Shown here in pieces: positions 12,742 through 26,000 of a stretch of 64,000 bases of DNA. The notes beneath the pieces were generated by a model. It searched no databases. It was not told the origin of the DNA and was given only the letters and a program-made list of their open reading frames with translations. Made by a program: the position numbers and the translations under genes. Where the stretch lies: contig NC_085102.1 in the NCBI RefSeq assembly GCF_963422355.1, positions 2,002,376 to 2,066,375 of the forward strand, in the 5' to 3' direction. Positions within the stretch are counted from its first letter, which is position 1. Each line of letters opens with the position of its first letter. This DNA comes from Corticium candelabrum. Lineage: Eukaryota; Porifera; Homoscleromorpha; Homosclerophorida; Plakinidae.

Positions 12742-13592
12742 ACTTTGATTGGTATAAGATATATTACAAATAACATAATTACTTTAATTTAGCGTTACTA
12801 CTTGTTGTATAAATTAATTTGTGTTAGATTAGATATTCTAGTAAACAACATTAAATATTTTGAATATTTGTTTATAAATAACGTAATTAATTTAAATAAC
12901 CGGTATCTACAAGTGAAACATCTTAAGCTTCTCTTAGAATGCCATAACTTTAGAATCTGAGGTTTTGATTGTCTGAAAAAGATAATAAATCTTTTGATAA
13001 TTACTGGAATAAATTTCCATAACCAATCATCTACAATACCCTTTTACAGGTAGCTTAGTTTCCGCTTTTTACATTTATTTGATTAACTTTAAAACTACGT
13101 GGTTACTAGCAAAATTAGATTATACTTAGGCATGGTAAGTCATGAAAGGAAAGTAAATCAGAAGCCGAAAAGGCGCAGCAGGAGGTGATGTCTTACTACA
13201 CTAAATTGCAAGAAAGAAACAGTTGCTTAGTATAATTTTGTATAGAAAGCGCGGGACTATTGGACGGTTGCCCTCCAAGCGTTTTCCATAAGTGTTCTAT
13301 TTGGCATATGGTTGAAGAAGAAATGCGTTGTATCACACACAAAAGAATTGGTTTGTAGATCAACAGTTTAATTTTATCTCTTTACATTTGTCATTAGTTA
13401 AAAAGATAAAAGTTGATTTTGTAGCCAAAAGTACTACATTACCATGTTTGCATGACCAAATCCAAATTCAAAACAAATATAATTATTGCCGCTTTTAATG
13501 ATACACTAAACTACACTACTTTCATGAAGTTGACTAATGGCAGCAAAAGTATTCTGCTCCTAACTGCAATACAATAATCTACATGTTCATTT
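12742..13592. other. 3' flank of receptor in unit 1
   Basis: No gene seen. AT-rich sequence repeated at 22,170-23,017 and 31,575-32,430. A block around TGAGAAGCCGAAAAGGC also recurs, more diverged, near 42,000 (same orientation) and 53,790 (reversed), showing where copies of this flank were left elsewhere in the array. Confidence 0.7.
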
Positions 13593-16500
13593 CTATAGAC
13601 ATTTAAGTTGCGAAATAATTTGACTGAATGAAAGTCTGTCTGATGGTCTGGGTGACCAACAGTATTTCATAATGCTTGCTAACGGCTGTGGACAATCTTG
13701 AGGAATTACAGGTCTTTGCTTTGCAACCACAGCGTCGGTCACTTCGTAATCGAAACTGTATTGATCGAATGGAAGCTGTCTTGTCCAGATTTCCCACAAC
13801 ACAATTCCAAAACTGCAAAATACAAAAACGGATATTATTATTTAGATGCTTATATCTTGTTAAGTAAACTGTAATACCAGTAACCTGTAAACGTCAACTG
13901 CGGTACCGTATGGCTCTCGAAGAGTAAATTCTGGAGCTCGCCATCTTGCAGTTCCAACACCGGCGAAAGATAAATCTTCTCGTTCGGGAAGCAGAGAAAT
14001 ATGTTGGAGATGTGAGGCATTCTGGCGTCTAATCTGTTGCTTATCGTTCTGTTTAACGTTACCATTGACGGTTCTCCCTAAACCGAAATCAGCCACTTTA
14101 ACGATCCAGTCTTTGCTTACAAGTAGATTATCGCTTTTCAGATCTCGATGTATTCGAGGCGGTTCTAACGTGTGAAGAAAATACATACCTCTTGCAGAAT
14201 CCATGGCAAACTTTATCTTACGCTCATAGTTGATATCAATCGATAAATCGTATAGTACATTTCTTAGAGATCCGCCCTCCATATATTCCATGACAAGGAA
14301 AGGAACGTCTCCAAGTTGTAACTTTCCCGCACCAATAAAGAGAACGATATTCTTGTGTCTTACAGTTCTCATGAACATTATCTCCGTTTCGAAGTCTTCT
14401 AGAGACTTGGAAAAACCTACAGCCACCATCTTCTTTACAGCTACAGTGATATTTCTGTAGAAAGCCTTGTAAACGAATCCAGATGCTCCGGATCCAATTA
14501 GTTCTCCAGTCATCACTTCATCTTCATCTATTTCCCATACGTTTGTCAGCACTGTCACTTCATTTCGCAAAGCACGTTCGCTCTTTCTTTTTCTGTTGAG
14601 CAGTAAGAGATAAGCTGTTGCACCAGATGAAACTAATGCTACGACTAGAATAATTCCTGCTCCTATCAACCAATAGGTAGGATATTGGCATGTAGAACCG
14701 GTAAATCCAACAAAGCATTGACAGGCCGGTCTCATACTTCCTTCGTTGAAATCTGGTACACACTTGCCGTATTTGCAGCGATCTACACTGCACATGCTGC
14801 ATTCTTCAATATTTCTAGCTCCTGTACTAATTGTTGTTACACCATTGGGACATTGAACGCATTCTGGATCAGAAAATATCGTCTCTCTATAATATCCCTT
14901 TTTACAAAAATGACAAGATATCTCTGATATGTTAGATGAGGTAAATCCAGCTGGACATCTGACTGTTAAATAATAGATCCTGCTTTTTAATGTGTCAAGC
15001 ATGAGCAGAAATCCTCTCCAAATGAAAGATTTTGGTAAAGATGTTTTCCGTGTTGAAGTGTCTACAAGATCGTTATCTGCTATAAGATGCCACGTTTTGT
15101 CCTGTACAATGAACAGCCACGTTTGCAATCTCATTATATGGTATGCGAAACCGCTTCTTGTGTCTAGTTCTGTACTCTGTATAGTGATTAGCAGTTGACC
15201 TGGTGTTGAAGCGGCAGAACAATAGCATTCCGAACTGTTTGAGAAATTAGGTCCTATATTGTCAGTTATCAGTTCTGACCATCTCTCTGAGTTGACATCA
15301 AATACCCAAACATCATTTAGACATTCTTCGGAAGCATTCATTCCGCCAAATACATACATTTTAGACTGCATTACAGTTGCTGCGTGATTAAAACGAGCGC
15401 TAGGTCGAACAGAATGAGTTATGTCTCGGTCCGCTTGTCTCCACTTAAACATTGGTTGAAGTTGAATTATCCATGCGTCATCAAACGTAGCATTTAAGGA
15501 TGAATTAGAATTCCTTCCACCAAAGAGAATGGCAGAAGTTTTATTAACTGAAACGAATGACATCAAAGAGCGAGGAATTATTGAAGGCAATTCCAATAAT
15601 CTTATTTCGTTGTCAGTATTATTATAGATCCACGCTTGCATAATTTTTTTATCGTTTTGATTGCGAAGTGCTACAAAGCAACAGCTATCAAACCAGGAGC
15701 TAACTTCGTATCCGTCCTTTGCCACATCCAGAATAGTACTGAAAACATCTTTTTTCGACCACTGCATGCTTCTTAGATCTAAGTTCCAAATATATGAACT
15801 CGAGGAAACTTGTTCAAGTTCATCTGTAAATGGTTGGGCTAATGTGAGATAGTTCTCTTTCAAAGTGTAGGTTGATAGTTCTATAGCATCAGGGTGAAGG
15901 TCTGGCAGTGACAATATTTGCCATATCCACACTTTAACTTCATAGATAAATTTCCAAACTTGTGATATTCCGGATATTGCCTCGTATGTAAAGACGACGA
16001 TTGTCTTTTGATCTTCAACTAAGCTCGTATGTACATTATACCTTTTACCGGGAATGTTGCCTACAACATCTTCAATAATACATTCATTACTTTTCAGATT
16101 GAAATTTAGTACTTTTTTAGTAAAAATGTTGAATACGATAAAATTGCTGTTTTTCGTTGTAACAGCACTATGGAATGTTTGTGGTAATGACTCGTCGCCA
16201 ATTAATGGCAGAGGATATCGAACTGCAGTTATATATTTCCATGCCTCGTTTTCAAAAGTCCACAACGTTTGTTTGACCGGATTATAAAGAACGATTTTAC
16301 CTGAATAGGAAGAAGCTGTAAACTTGCCTGCAGAATGTGACGTTTCTTTAATGTTAGATTTGATGTGAGTCCACTCGTAGCTTTCAGTGCCTTCTCGATT
16401 TACACATCGCACTGCGTGCATAGAACTTCTAAAGTCGGAAGAATAGAGCAAGACAAAAGCAGACTGATTGCATAAGCAATTAGTTTGTGACTGAAAAGCT

Positions 16501-17138
16501 AGAACCGCAGCGACCTCATTGTCATCAAAATTGAAATAGAAACGAGAATAACCGTGCAGTTGCGTTTCCTGCCAGTTCAGCGATACTGTGTCAAATACCC
16601 AGGCCTGTCTGGGGATAGAGAAATTATCAAACATATAACCGAATTGAAATGCAACAATCTTGGAGCAAAATTGAATCAAAAGAGGACTTGATTCTATTGG
16701 AGGAAAGTCTCCATTATCTACGTTCTGCCACGAGTTGGTGTCTAGAGTGTACAACCAGTTTGCAAATATGCCATCCTCGTTGCTTTCTTGTAAACCTGTG
16801 TCCTCTGATCCTGAAATGAGTAAATGGTGTCGCTTTCGGTTTCCAATCTCGACGCTGTAAGCTACCTTTCCATAGGACACTGATTCTACGTATGGTTCAT
16901 TGATGATCCAGCCGTGAAATGTTTGCCATCCTCTTGTGTTCATGTCAAATTCTCCAAATGTAGATGTGATGATCTCACATTTAAACGATATCGTCGTTGT
17001 TAACCTGTTATCGTGGGATCTTTTGTTTCGCTTGCGTAAGCTTTGAAATTGCCCAACAGATAGACATAAACTGATGATAAGTATTGACATTATTGTAGTT
17101 GTTATAGATACTTGCTTTGCACGACAACTTCTCAACAT
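13593..17138 (-). CDS. Kelch-EGF-TM-TKL receptor kinase, intact copy 1
   Basis: Predicted type I membrane receptor kinase. The first exon starts at ATG 17,136-17,138 and runs to 13,885. A 72-nt intron (13,813-13,884) follows and the last exon is 13,593-13,812; splicing restores DVYSFGIVLWE. Domains: signal peptide about residues 14-32; Kelch-like ectodomain about 45-720, clearest at MSFVSVNKTSAILFGG (about 526) and MYVFGG...NDVWVFD (about 593); Cys-rich segment 727-780; EGF-like 783-818 (CQCFVGFTGSTCQ); membrane helix 821-846; kinase from about 875. Kinase motifs are complete: GSGASG loop, VAVKKM lysine, HRDLKSDN, DFG, ARWRAPE. The catalytic-loop lysine pattern and WRAPE fit the TKL group, so Ser/Thr or dual activity is likely. 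The activation segment is long and basic. Many N-glycosylation sequons occur. A Kelch-only relic lies upstream. The ligand is unknown. Nearly identical to 23,018-26,563. Confidence 0.9.
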
Positions 17139-17354
17139 TTTGAAAACACACCTTTGATTTCGTTTTCAGACACCGTCAGATGGTCAAGTAAAGTTTGAGA
17201 AATGCACTTACTTTGTGCGTCTCCGGATATCTGTACTTTGTCTTTACTCTGGCGGTCTGAAATAGTTAGATATCTGAGATTTGGAGAAGGTATCTGTTGT
17301 ATAGAGCTCTTCGTACGCTGGGAAACGAGAGACGCTTAAACGTCTGATCAAATC

Positions 17355-17410
17355 CCCTTTATATAGCAATATGTAGACTGAGTAGAGCTTTTATATCAAT
17401 GTGGAATTTG
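17355..17410 (-). promoter_or_regulatory. Doubled TATA-like promoter motif, receptor 1
   Basis: On minus: a TTGATATAAA-type motif (17,391-17,404), then CATATTGCTATATAAAGG (17,355-17,373), a strong TATA box about 220 bp upstream of the ATG. The interval to the ATG is presumed 5' untranslated sequence; it may contain an unrecognised intron. Confidence 0.75.
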
Positions 17411-18474
17411 AATCATTGTTATGAAACTAGATTGTTGAATATAACAGTTTTTAATTGCTGTAATCAAATGGCTACCTAGACGTGTTGGGATAGCGTTGTG
17501 GCCGTGTTCACATGAAATCACCTATTGATAAATGATAAGAACAAATGTAACTGAAAAGCGTTATTGCAAATGCAATTTCAAAACAGGTCAAACTACGCTA
17601 TTAATTAAAGATCACCGCTTGCAGGATCACGATATTCAGTTAATTGAATGAATTTTGCTGTACTCACTGAGACAAATCATTATTTTATTAATTTATATAA
17701 ACTCTTAACAAGATTATCAACAGTCTTTTCAAATGCTCGTCGATATTAGATAGATTTAGCGAAATTTTAGGTCATGTTATCAGGTATGTATTACACTATA
17801 GGCAATACTTTCAGGCTTTCAATTTTATACAGGATGCTTTCAGTTCTTCTTAATTAGATTTGAAAGCCAACACGAGGTATTTAGAAAGTGACTCATCATT
17901 TTTGACAATTTTGTCATACATTTATATCTACATCACCAACTTTGTTACAAATTTGCTATCAAGTTATTGATGAGAATGTATTAATGCATATGAATCGTGT
18001 TTAGTATTACTTAAATTGTGGTTGGGAAGTGCTATCAAGGTAAATTACAGAGAATATCAAGGTATTCCGAAAATTACTAGCTGAAACGATTATAGATTTG
18101 CAGTAGTATCAGGTGTTATCAGGTGTTAGCCTATGGAAGTGAGATGTAAGACTTCGAAAAAGCTTCCGTCGCTAACTGGTAAACATGTCTTTCGTAGCAG
18201 GAATTAGACGTGGCTTAGAGATGAACAACAGAGAGTCATGCAGTAACAAACGTATTGGGAAATTGGTCTCTAGAAGCATAATAGAAAATGAAGAAAGTAA
18301 GTTACATTTAAATTCGAGAACATTGCATTCGGCAAATGAAATATTGTAATGGGCCGGTCATTATTAAGTGTTTGATGATTGGCAAAATTGTTGGGGGGCA
18401 TAAGGTCGGAATGCAGTAATTTGCAGGGTCACAACGCATTTAGGTCATCTTTCGGTTGAGGTCCATTTCCTTGT
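17411..18474. other. Intergenic sequence between receptor 1 and its Kelch-only relic
   Basis: No gene seen. AT-rich, duplicated at 26,836-27,889 and present in reverse, more diverged, at 55,531-56,455. It includes short repeated phrases such as TATCAGGTGTTA near 18,110 that vary in copy number between units. Confidence 0.6.
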
Positions 18475-20961
18475 GTTGAAGCTAAAAACCCAAAGATCAT
18501 TTAGACATGCCAAAGAAGCATATTGTCTTCTAAATACATACATTTTGGACTGCATCATGACCGCTGCGTGATGAACACCGATCCTAGGCCGAACCGAATA
18601 AGCTACGTCTCGACAGCATTGTCTTCACTGAAACTTTGGCTCAAGATGCATTATCCATGTGTCATTAAAACTGAAGTCCGATTTAGTTCCGCCAAATAAA
18701 ATGGGACTAGTTTCATTGGTGGCAACAAATGACATTGCTGATCGAGCTCTTATTGACGACGTTGATGTCAACAAACTCCATTCGTTATCAGAAGCATTAA
18801 AGAGCCACGTATCTATGTTGTTGTGGTGTAGATTTTGTCGAAAGTGCAACGTAACAACAGATACCGATTCAGCAGCTAGCGTCGTAAGAACTTATATAGG
18901 AAAATTTCTTTATAATTTTGAACCACCACTGCATGCTTGTTAAATCTAAATTCCATACCATTGCACCAAATGAAAGCTGATCAGGTACATCTTGTAATAA
19001 TGTCGAAAAAGTCAAATAATTGCTCTTTAGATCATAGTTTGTCCTTGTTTGAAAAGATGGTGCAAAATGAGAATTAGGAAATATTTTCCAAATCCAAATT
19101 TTGATTTTCGTAGAAGAATTTCCAAACTCGTGTTCTACTGAAACGCCAATTTGCTGTAAAAACCATGATTGTATTGTGGTCTATAATTCAAAGCGCTGGA
19201 CACGACTTCATTATACCAACTTTCGGGAATGTCGCCTAGTATGTTTTCTATAGTGTACTCGTTACTGTCGAGATCAAACATGAGTACCTTCTTATCACGA
19301 ATTTTGAATAAGACGTAACTAATGCTGTCTGTTGCAAATGCACAAGCGAATGTCCATGATTTCGAAATATCTTGAAATTGCTGTAAGTGATTTGGTATTG
19401 TACTCGCATGTCTCCATGTCTCGTTTTCAAACTCTTACAGGGTTCCTATAGCGGGAACGTACAGAACAATAGCAGAGGCGGCGGAGATAAAGGTTTCGAG
19501 GGGCGACAGACCTCCCAATATTTGAATTGGGGTCTGAGATCTCCCAATAATTGGATCTCCGTAAATGAGACCTTGTACTTCAGCAATATGTTTGCCAATC
19601 CGATCACCAGCTAGGCCACACGCACACATCATGGACTCCTTCAACCGTGCCCTGCCAGGTATGCAACGCCCACCATGTGGATACGGGCATTTGGGGATTC
19701 TATATCGACGCAGACTCCGGGAAGTTGGTAAGCGACAGTCTCATGAAGAGGGCGCAATAGCTGTCGATTAGAGGTATTTTTCGGGAGCAAAATAGGTGTG
19801 CATGCAAGCTGAACAAGAATTTGAGAAGGAACACGACTAGATGACTGTTCACTCTTACATGTGCACAAAGAGTTACTGAATAACATAAACTTGATAGACG
19901 TTGCGACCGATTTTGTTTCTTGTACCGACGAGCGACTATGGTACTTGGGGGCCTTAGTACTAGTGCTTGGCAATTGTTTTACAGGAATCATGTATTGTGT
20001 TTGGTATTAGATTTATTTTATAATGGATATCGCAATCGTTTAAAAATTCGTAAGCTATTGAAAGCCTGTAAAGACTGCGGCTTCTCAAACAAGCTGATGG
20101 TCACGTGACTCTGGGAATTTGTTGGCGGCACCCCAATCTGTAAGAGCTTCCGCCGCCCCTGAATAGCGTTTGAAAAGGAGGAAACTAGTCTTACCTGAGA
20201 GCGTCCAACTCAAAGCTGCTGAGCATTAGATTCGAAGCGTAAGAGAACCCATTCGTAACTTTCAGTATATTTTCAACCAACGCATCGCAATTCGTGTATC
20301 GTCTTTCGAAAAGGAAGGAAATTAGACAAGATGAAAGCAGACGAATTGCACCAGCAATTAGAGCGTGATTGTTTAAAAGGAACGGCAGCGACATCATAAG
20401 GGTCTCGAATTCTCCATTTAGGAGCATACCCATCTACTTTGGTCTTCTGTCAGTAAAAGAAACTGTGTCGAAAATCCACTCTTTGCTTGAGTCGGGAACT
20501 TTTTGAAACTCGTCAAATTCTAAGACAATAATCTCAGAGCACAGTTTAATCATGACATTACGTTTGGATGGTGAGGGAAAATCATCGTTATTCACTTTTT
20601 GCCAGTAGTTGGTGTCCATGTATTTCAACCAGTTTTCAAAGCTGTTCGAGATGAAATTTAAAAATGAGAAGTCCTTTCTTTGTAAAATCAGCAAATGCTG
20701 CCGTTTTCCGTTTTCAGGGTTGCCGTTGTATGCGACCTTTCCATATGTGATTCCTTGAGGCTCATTAACGTTCAAATTTGCGAAACTTTGCGATCCTCTT
20801 GTGTTCAGATCGAAATGAAAAAGTCACTTCCACGTCTAATAACCTTATTTTAGTAGATCCCCTAAATTTTGACTCGTCATCTTGTGACCTCTTGTCGTGT
20901 TCCTTGCAGCTATCAATTTCCCAACTGATAGACACAAAGTTATGACAAAAGTAAACAGCAT
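18475..20961 (-). pseudogene. Kelch-only receptor relic in unit 1
   Basis: Begins at an ATG (20,959-20,961) with leader MLFTFVITLCLSVGK, then Kelch segments including MDTNYWQKVNND, a SKEWIFDTVSF block, a VLYVPAIGTL block just downstream of the insertion and ATNETSPILFGGTKS. It ends inside the Kelch domain with YVFRRQYAS (glycines of the Kelch FGG lost) and has no Cys-rich, membrane or kinase region. It is interrupted by a 689-bp insertion (19,473-20,161) and by several stops and frameshifts (for example near 20,433, 19,435 and 18,625). A truncated soluble product cannot be excluded, but the lesions make it unlikely. Confidence 0.85.
19473..20161. mobile_element. 689-bp hAT-like non-autonomous element in Kelch relic 1
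   Basis: The ends read CAGAGGCGGCGGA (left) and, on the reverse strand, CAGGGGCGGCGGA (right), typical of hAT-type termini. Both sides carry AATAG (19,468-19,472 and 20,162-20,166), a 5-bp target duplication. Receptor-like translation stops at one end and resumes at the other. No transposase frame is visible inside. The same insertion with the same flanks is in unit 2, so it preceded the tandem duplication. Confidence 0.88.
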
Positions 20962-22075
20962 TGTCTAAAGATCTTCAAGATATACTTGCTTCAAACTTTT
21001 GAAAACGTAAACTTGATGTCGACTTTAGATATCATCAGATTATTCGATAAATATTGAGAGTTGTGCTATGTTTGTGCTTACCCAGATCTCTGTACAGTGC
21101 GTTCTCACTATCAGTTTGACATGAAATATTTGTTAATACTTCTCACAATGTACATTGTTGCCCAGTTGATGGAAAGTAGAAGACAAATGAATAGTGTCTT
21201 CAAACGTCGCTACAGAAACACACGGAATGAATATATAATGTTTGCGTGTATTTCAACCCAGAATGTAGTAAATCGTTATAGAAATTTATTGTTAAATATC
21301 TACAGAAAGTAAATAGTAGAAATAGCCCTTTTGAGATGCTGCAATTGCATGGATGCCACATGCTGATAACTTAAGCGTCGTGTTACCCAAATAACGTAAT
21401 ATTCGCATTTACCCAATAATCTCAATATATCGTGACAATAGAATATACCCTGAATATACATTTTAGAAAAATCTAGCGGAATTTATATTTGTTTTTCTCA
21501 GGCAAATATATTAGCACAAATTCTCACTGATAGCAGCGTACAAACCTCGACATCAGTGCACTACATATATAAACTACATGAAATGTTTTATTAAGTAAAT
21601 TGTAATGTAGATGAAAATGTGTAATGGCTTTGGTTCAAACGCGAAAGAGACTCCTTTTTTTCGTGTTAATGTACTGTACTCCTAAAGAATGACTTGCACC
21701 AAAATCAATCATCTCTCAGGTGAAAACTGTCACTTTTTGAGACAACAATTTGCAACCGTTTACTGCAGACTTTTACCTTAATGAAGAAATAGAAAGCATT
21801 GAAATTTCCTGCGCCGGCGCATTTAGTATCCGTATAAGAAGGTAGATGTAATTGCTGGCTAGCTAGGAAGACCGATACCTGAGCACTTTTCAAGGTAAGA
21901 ATTGCGAGACATATGGTGGCATGTTTTGATTTGTTGATTTAAGGAAACTGGGGCGCCAAACAGTACCATGCAACTAGCGACACGATCATGGAGCCTCAAG
22001 AGGAGACCCTTCTAAGATTACGTAGTTCATAGATCATGTTTCGCTGCATTTAGGGTACGTTATGATCTAGCACAT
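20962..22075. other. Upstream of Kelch relic 1 and end of unit 1
   Basis: No gene seen. The sequence is repeated at 30,367-31,481. It probably contains the decayed promoter of the Kelch-only copy, but the doubled TATA motif is no longer recognisable. The unit ends at ATGATCTAGCACAT immediately before the next AGTATATTG junction. Confidence 0.5.
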
Positions 22076-22169
22076 AGTATATTGTCAACTGTGTACGGTC
22101 GCGCGTCACTTATTTATATTCATGTATGAATGTGTTAGATCAGTCGATCTAGTAAAAACCTTTGATTAG

Positions 22170-23017
22170 TATAAATATAATATTATAAATAAGTTAATTA
22201 CTTTAATTAACCGTTACTACTGGTAAAAGATTTTTGGTATCAATTAAGTTGTGAGATTAGTTATTCTAGTAAACAATTTTAATTGATTTGAATATTTGTT
22301 TATAAGTAACGTAATTAATTTAAGTAACCGTTATCTACTAGTAAAATATCTTAAGCTTCTCTTAGAATGCCATAACTTTAGAATCTGAGGTTTCGATTAT
22401 CTGAGAAAGATCATAATTTTTTGCTGATTACTGGCATAAATGTCTATAACCAATCATCTACAATCGCCTTTTATAGGCAACTTAGTTTCCGGTTTTACAT
22501 TTATTTAATTAATTATGAAACTGCATGGTTACTATCAAAATATGACTATACTTAAGCATGGTGAGTCATGAAAGGAAACTAAATGAGAAGCCGAAAAGGC
22601 ACAGCATGAGGTGATGTCTTACTACACTAAATTGCTAGAAAGAAAAAGTTCCATAGTATACTTTTGCCTAAAAAGGGCGGGAATAGTGGACGGTTGCTCT
22701 CCACCTGTTGTCCATAAGTGTTCTATTTGGCATATGGTTGATGAAGAATTGCGTTGCATAACACACAAAAGAATTGGTTTGTAGATCAACAGTTTAATTT
22801 TATCTCTTTAAATTTTAATTAGTTAACAAGATATAAGTTGATTTCGTAGCTGAAAGTACTACATTACCATGTTTGCATGACCAAATCCAAATTCAAAACA
22901 AATATAATTATTGCCGTTTTTAATGATACACTAAGATACACTACTTTCATGAAGTTGACTAATGGCAGCAAAAGTATTCTGCTCCTAACTGCAATACAAT
23001 AATCTACATGTTCATTT
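22170..23017. other. 3' flank of receptor in unit 2
   Basis: No gene seen; it matches 12,742-13,592 and 31,575-32,430 with scattered differences. Confidence 0.65.
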
Positions 23018-26000
23018 CTATAGACATTTAAGTTGCGAAATAATTTGACTGAATGAAAGTCTGTCTGATGGTCTGGGTGACCAACAGTATTTCATAATGC
23101 TTGCTAACGGCTGTGGACAATCTTGAGGAATTACAGGTCTTTGCTTTGCAACCACAGCGTCGGTCACTTCGTAATCGAAACTGTATTGATCGAATGGAAG
23201 CTGTCTTGTCCAGATTTCCCACAACACAATTCCAAAACTGCAAAATACAAAAACGGATATTATTATTTAGATGCTTATATCTTGTTAATTAAACTGTAAT
23301 ACCAGTAACCTGTAAACGTCAACTGCGGTACCGTATGGCTCTCGAAGAGTAAATTCTGGAGCTCGCCATCTTGCAGTTCCAACACCGGCGAAAGATAAAC
23401 CTTCTCGCTTGTGAAGCAGAGAAATATGCTGGGGATTTGAGCCAATCTGGCGTCTAATCCGCTGTTTATCGTTTCGTTTAAAGTTACCGTTGACGGTTCT
23501 CCCTAAACCGAAATCAGCCACTTTAACAATCCAGTCTTTGCTTACAAGTAGATTATCGCTTTTCAGATCTCGATGTATTCGAGGCGGTTCTAACGTGTGA
23601 AGAAAATACATACCTCTTGCTGAATCCATGGCAAATTTTATCTTACGCTTACAGTTGATATCAATCGATAAATCGTATAGTACATTTCTTAAAGATCCAC
23701 GTTCCATGTATTCCATGACAAGGAAAGGAACGTCTCCAGGTTGTAACTTTCCCGCACCAATAAAGAGAACGATATTCTTGTGTCTTACAGTTCTCATAAA
23801 CATTATCTCCGTTTCGAAGTCTTCTACAGATTTGGAAAAACCTACAGCCACCATCTTCTTTACAGCTACAGTGATATTTCTGTAGAAAGCTTTGTAAACG
23901 GATCCAGAAGCTCCAGATCCAATTAGTTCTCCAGTCATCACTTCATCTTCATCTATTTCCCATACGTTCGTCAACACTGTCACTTCATTTTGCAAAGCAC
24001 GTTCGTTCTTTCTTTTTCTGTTGAGCAGTAAGAGATAAGCTGTTGCACCAGATGAAACTAATGCCACGACTAGAATAATTCCTGCTCCTATCAACCAATA
24101 GGTAGGATATTGGCATGTAGAACCGGTAAATCCAACGAAGCATTGACAGGCCGGTCTCATACTTCCTTCGTTGAAATCTGGTACACACTTGCCATATTTG
24201 CAGCGATCTATACTGCACATGCTGCATTCTTCAATATTTCTAGCTCCTGTGCTAATTGTTGTTACACCATTAGGACATTGAACGCATTCTGGATCAGAAG
24301 CTATCGTCTCTCTGTAATATCCCTTTTTACAAAAATGACAAGATATCTCTGATATGTTAGATGAGGTAAATCCAGCTGGACATCTGACTGTTAAATAAAA
24401 GATCCTTCTTTTTAATGTGTCAAGCATGAGAAGAAATCCTCTCCAAAAGAAAGATTTTGGTAAAGAAGTTTTGTGTTTTGAAATGTCTACAAATTTGGTT
24501 TCCGCTATAAGATGCCACGTTTTGGCCTGTACAATGAACAGCCACGTTTGAAATCTCTCTATATTGTATGCGAAACCGCTACTTGTGTCTAGGTCTATAC
24601 TTTCTACAGTGATTAGCAGTTGACCTGGTGTTGAAGCGGCAGAACAATAGCATTCTGAACTGTTTGAGAAATTAGGTCCTATATTGTCAGCTGTCAGTTC
24701 TGACCATCTCTCTGTGTTAACATCGAATACCCAAACATCATTTAGACATTCTTCGGAAGCATTCATTCCGCCAAATACATACATTTTAGACTGCATTACA
24801 GTCGCTGCGTGATTAAAACGAGCGCTAGGTCGAACAGAATGAGCTACGTCTCCGTCCGCTTGTTTCCACTTAAACATTGGTTGAAGTTGAATTATCCATG
24901 CGTCATCAAATGTAGCATTTAAGACTGAATTAGAATTTCTTCCACCAAAAAGAATGGCAGAAGTTTTATTAACTGAAACAAATGACATCAAAGAGCGAGG
25001 AATTATTGAAGGCAATTCCAATAATCTTATTTCGTTGTCAGTATCATTATAGATCCACGCTTGCATAATTTTTTTATCGTTTTGATTGCGAAGTGCTACA
25101 AAACAACAGCTATCAAACCAGGAGCTAGCTTCGTATCCGTCCTTTGCCATATCCAGAATAGTACTGAAAACCTCTTTTTTCGACCACTCCATGCTTCTTA
25201 GATCTAAGTTCCAAATATATGAACTCGAGGAAACTTGTTCAAGTTCATCTATAAATGGTTGGACTAATGTGAGATAGTTCTCCTTGAAAGTGTAGGTTGA
25301 TAGTTCTATAGAATCAGGGTAATCGTCTGGCTGTGGCAATCTTTGCCATATCCACAGTTTAACGTCATAGATAAATTTCCAAACTTGTGATATTCCGGAT
25401 ATTGCCTCGTATGTAAAGACGACGATTGTCTTTTGATCTTCAACTAAGCTCGTATGTATATTATACCTTTTACCGGGAATGTTGCCTACAACATCTTCAA
25501 GAATACATTCATTACTTTTCAAATTGAAATTTAGTACTTTTTTAGTAACAATGTTGAATACGATAAAATTGCTGTTTTTCGTTGTAACAGCACTATGGAA
25601 TGTTTGTGGTAATGACTCGTCGCCAATTAATGGCAGAGGATATCGAACTGCAGTTATATATTTCCATGCCTCGTTTTCAAAAGTCCACAACGTTTGTTTG
25701 ACCGGATTATAAAGAACGATTTTACCTGAATAGGAAGAAGCTGTAAACTTGCCTGCAGAATGTGACGTTTCTTTAATGTTAGATTTGATGTGAGTCCACT
25801 CGTAGCTTTCAGTGCCTTCTCGATTTACACATCGCACTGCGTGCATAGAACTTCTAAAGTCGGAAGAATAGAGCAAGACAAAAGCAGACTGATTGCATAA
25901 GCAATTAGTTTGTGACTGAAAAGCTAGAACCGCAGCGACCTCATTGTCATCAAAATTGAAATAGAAACGAGAATAACCGTGCAGTTGCGTTTCCTGCCAG

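Larger units (their letters stand above)
12648..22075. repeat. Tandem unit 1 (about 9.43 kb)
   Basis: Direct repeat of 22,076-31,481, offset 9,425 bp at the receptor gene. It starts with AGTATATTGTCAACTGTGTAC and contains the 3' flank, an intact receptor kinase, its promoter, and a Kelch-only relic carrying a 689-bp insertion. The two units align closely over their whole length. The first 95 or so bases are also shared with the inner end of the right arm of the inverted repeat (near 43,010-43,090). Confidence 0.95.

Noticed and set aside
18475..20961. Kelch-only copies as functional soluble decoy receptors
   Set aside because: Attractive because a leader is present, but stops, frameshifts and a 689-bp insertion break both copies.
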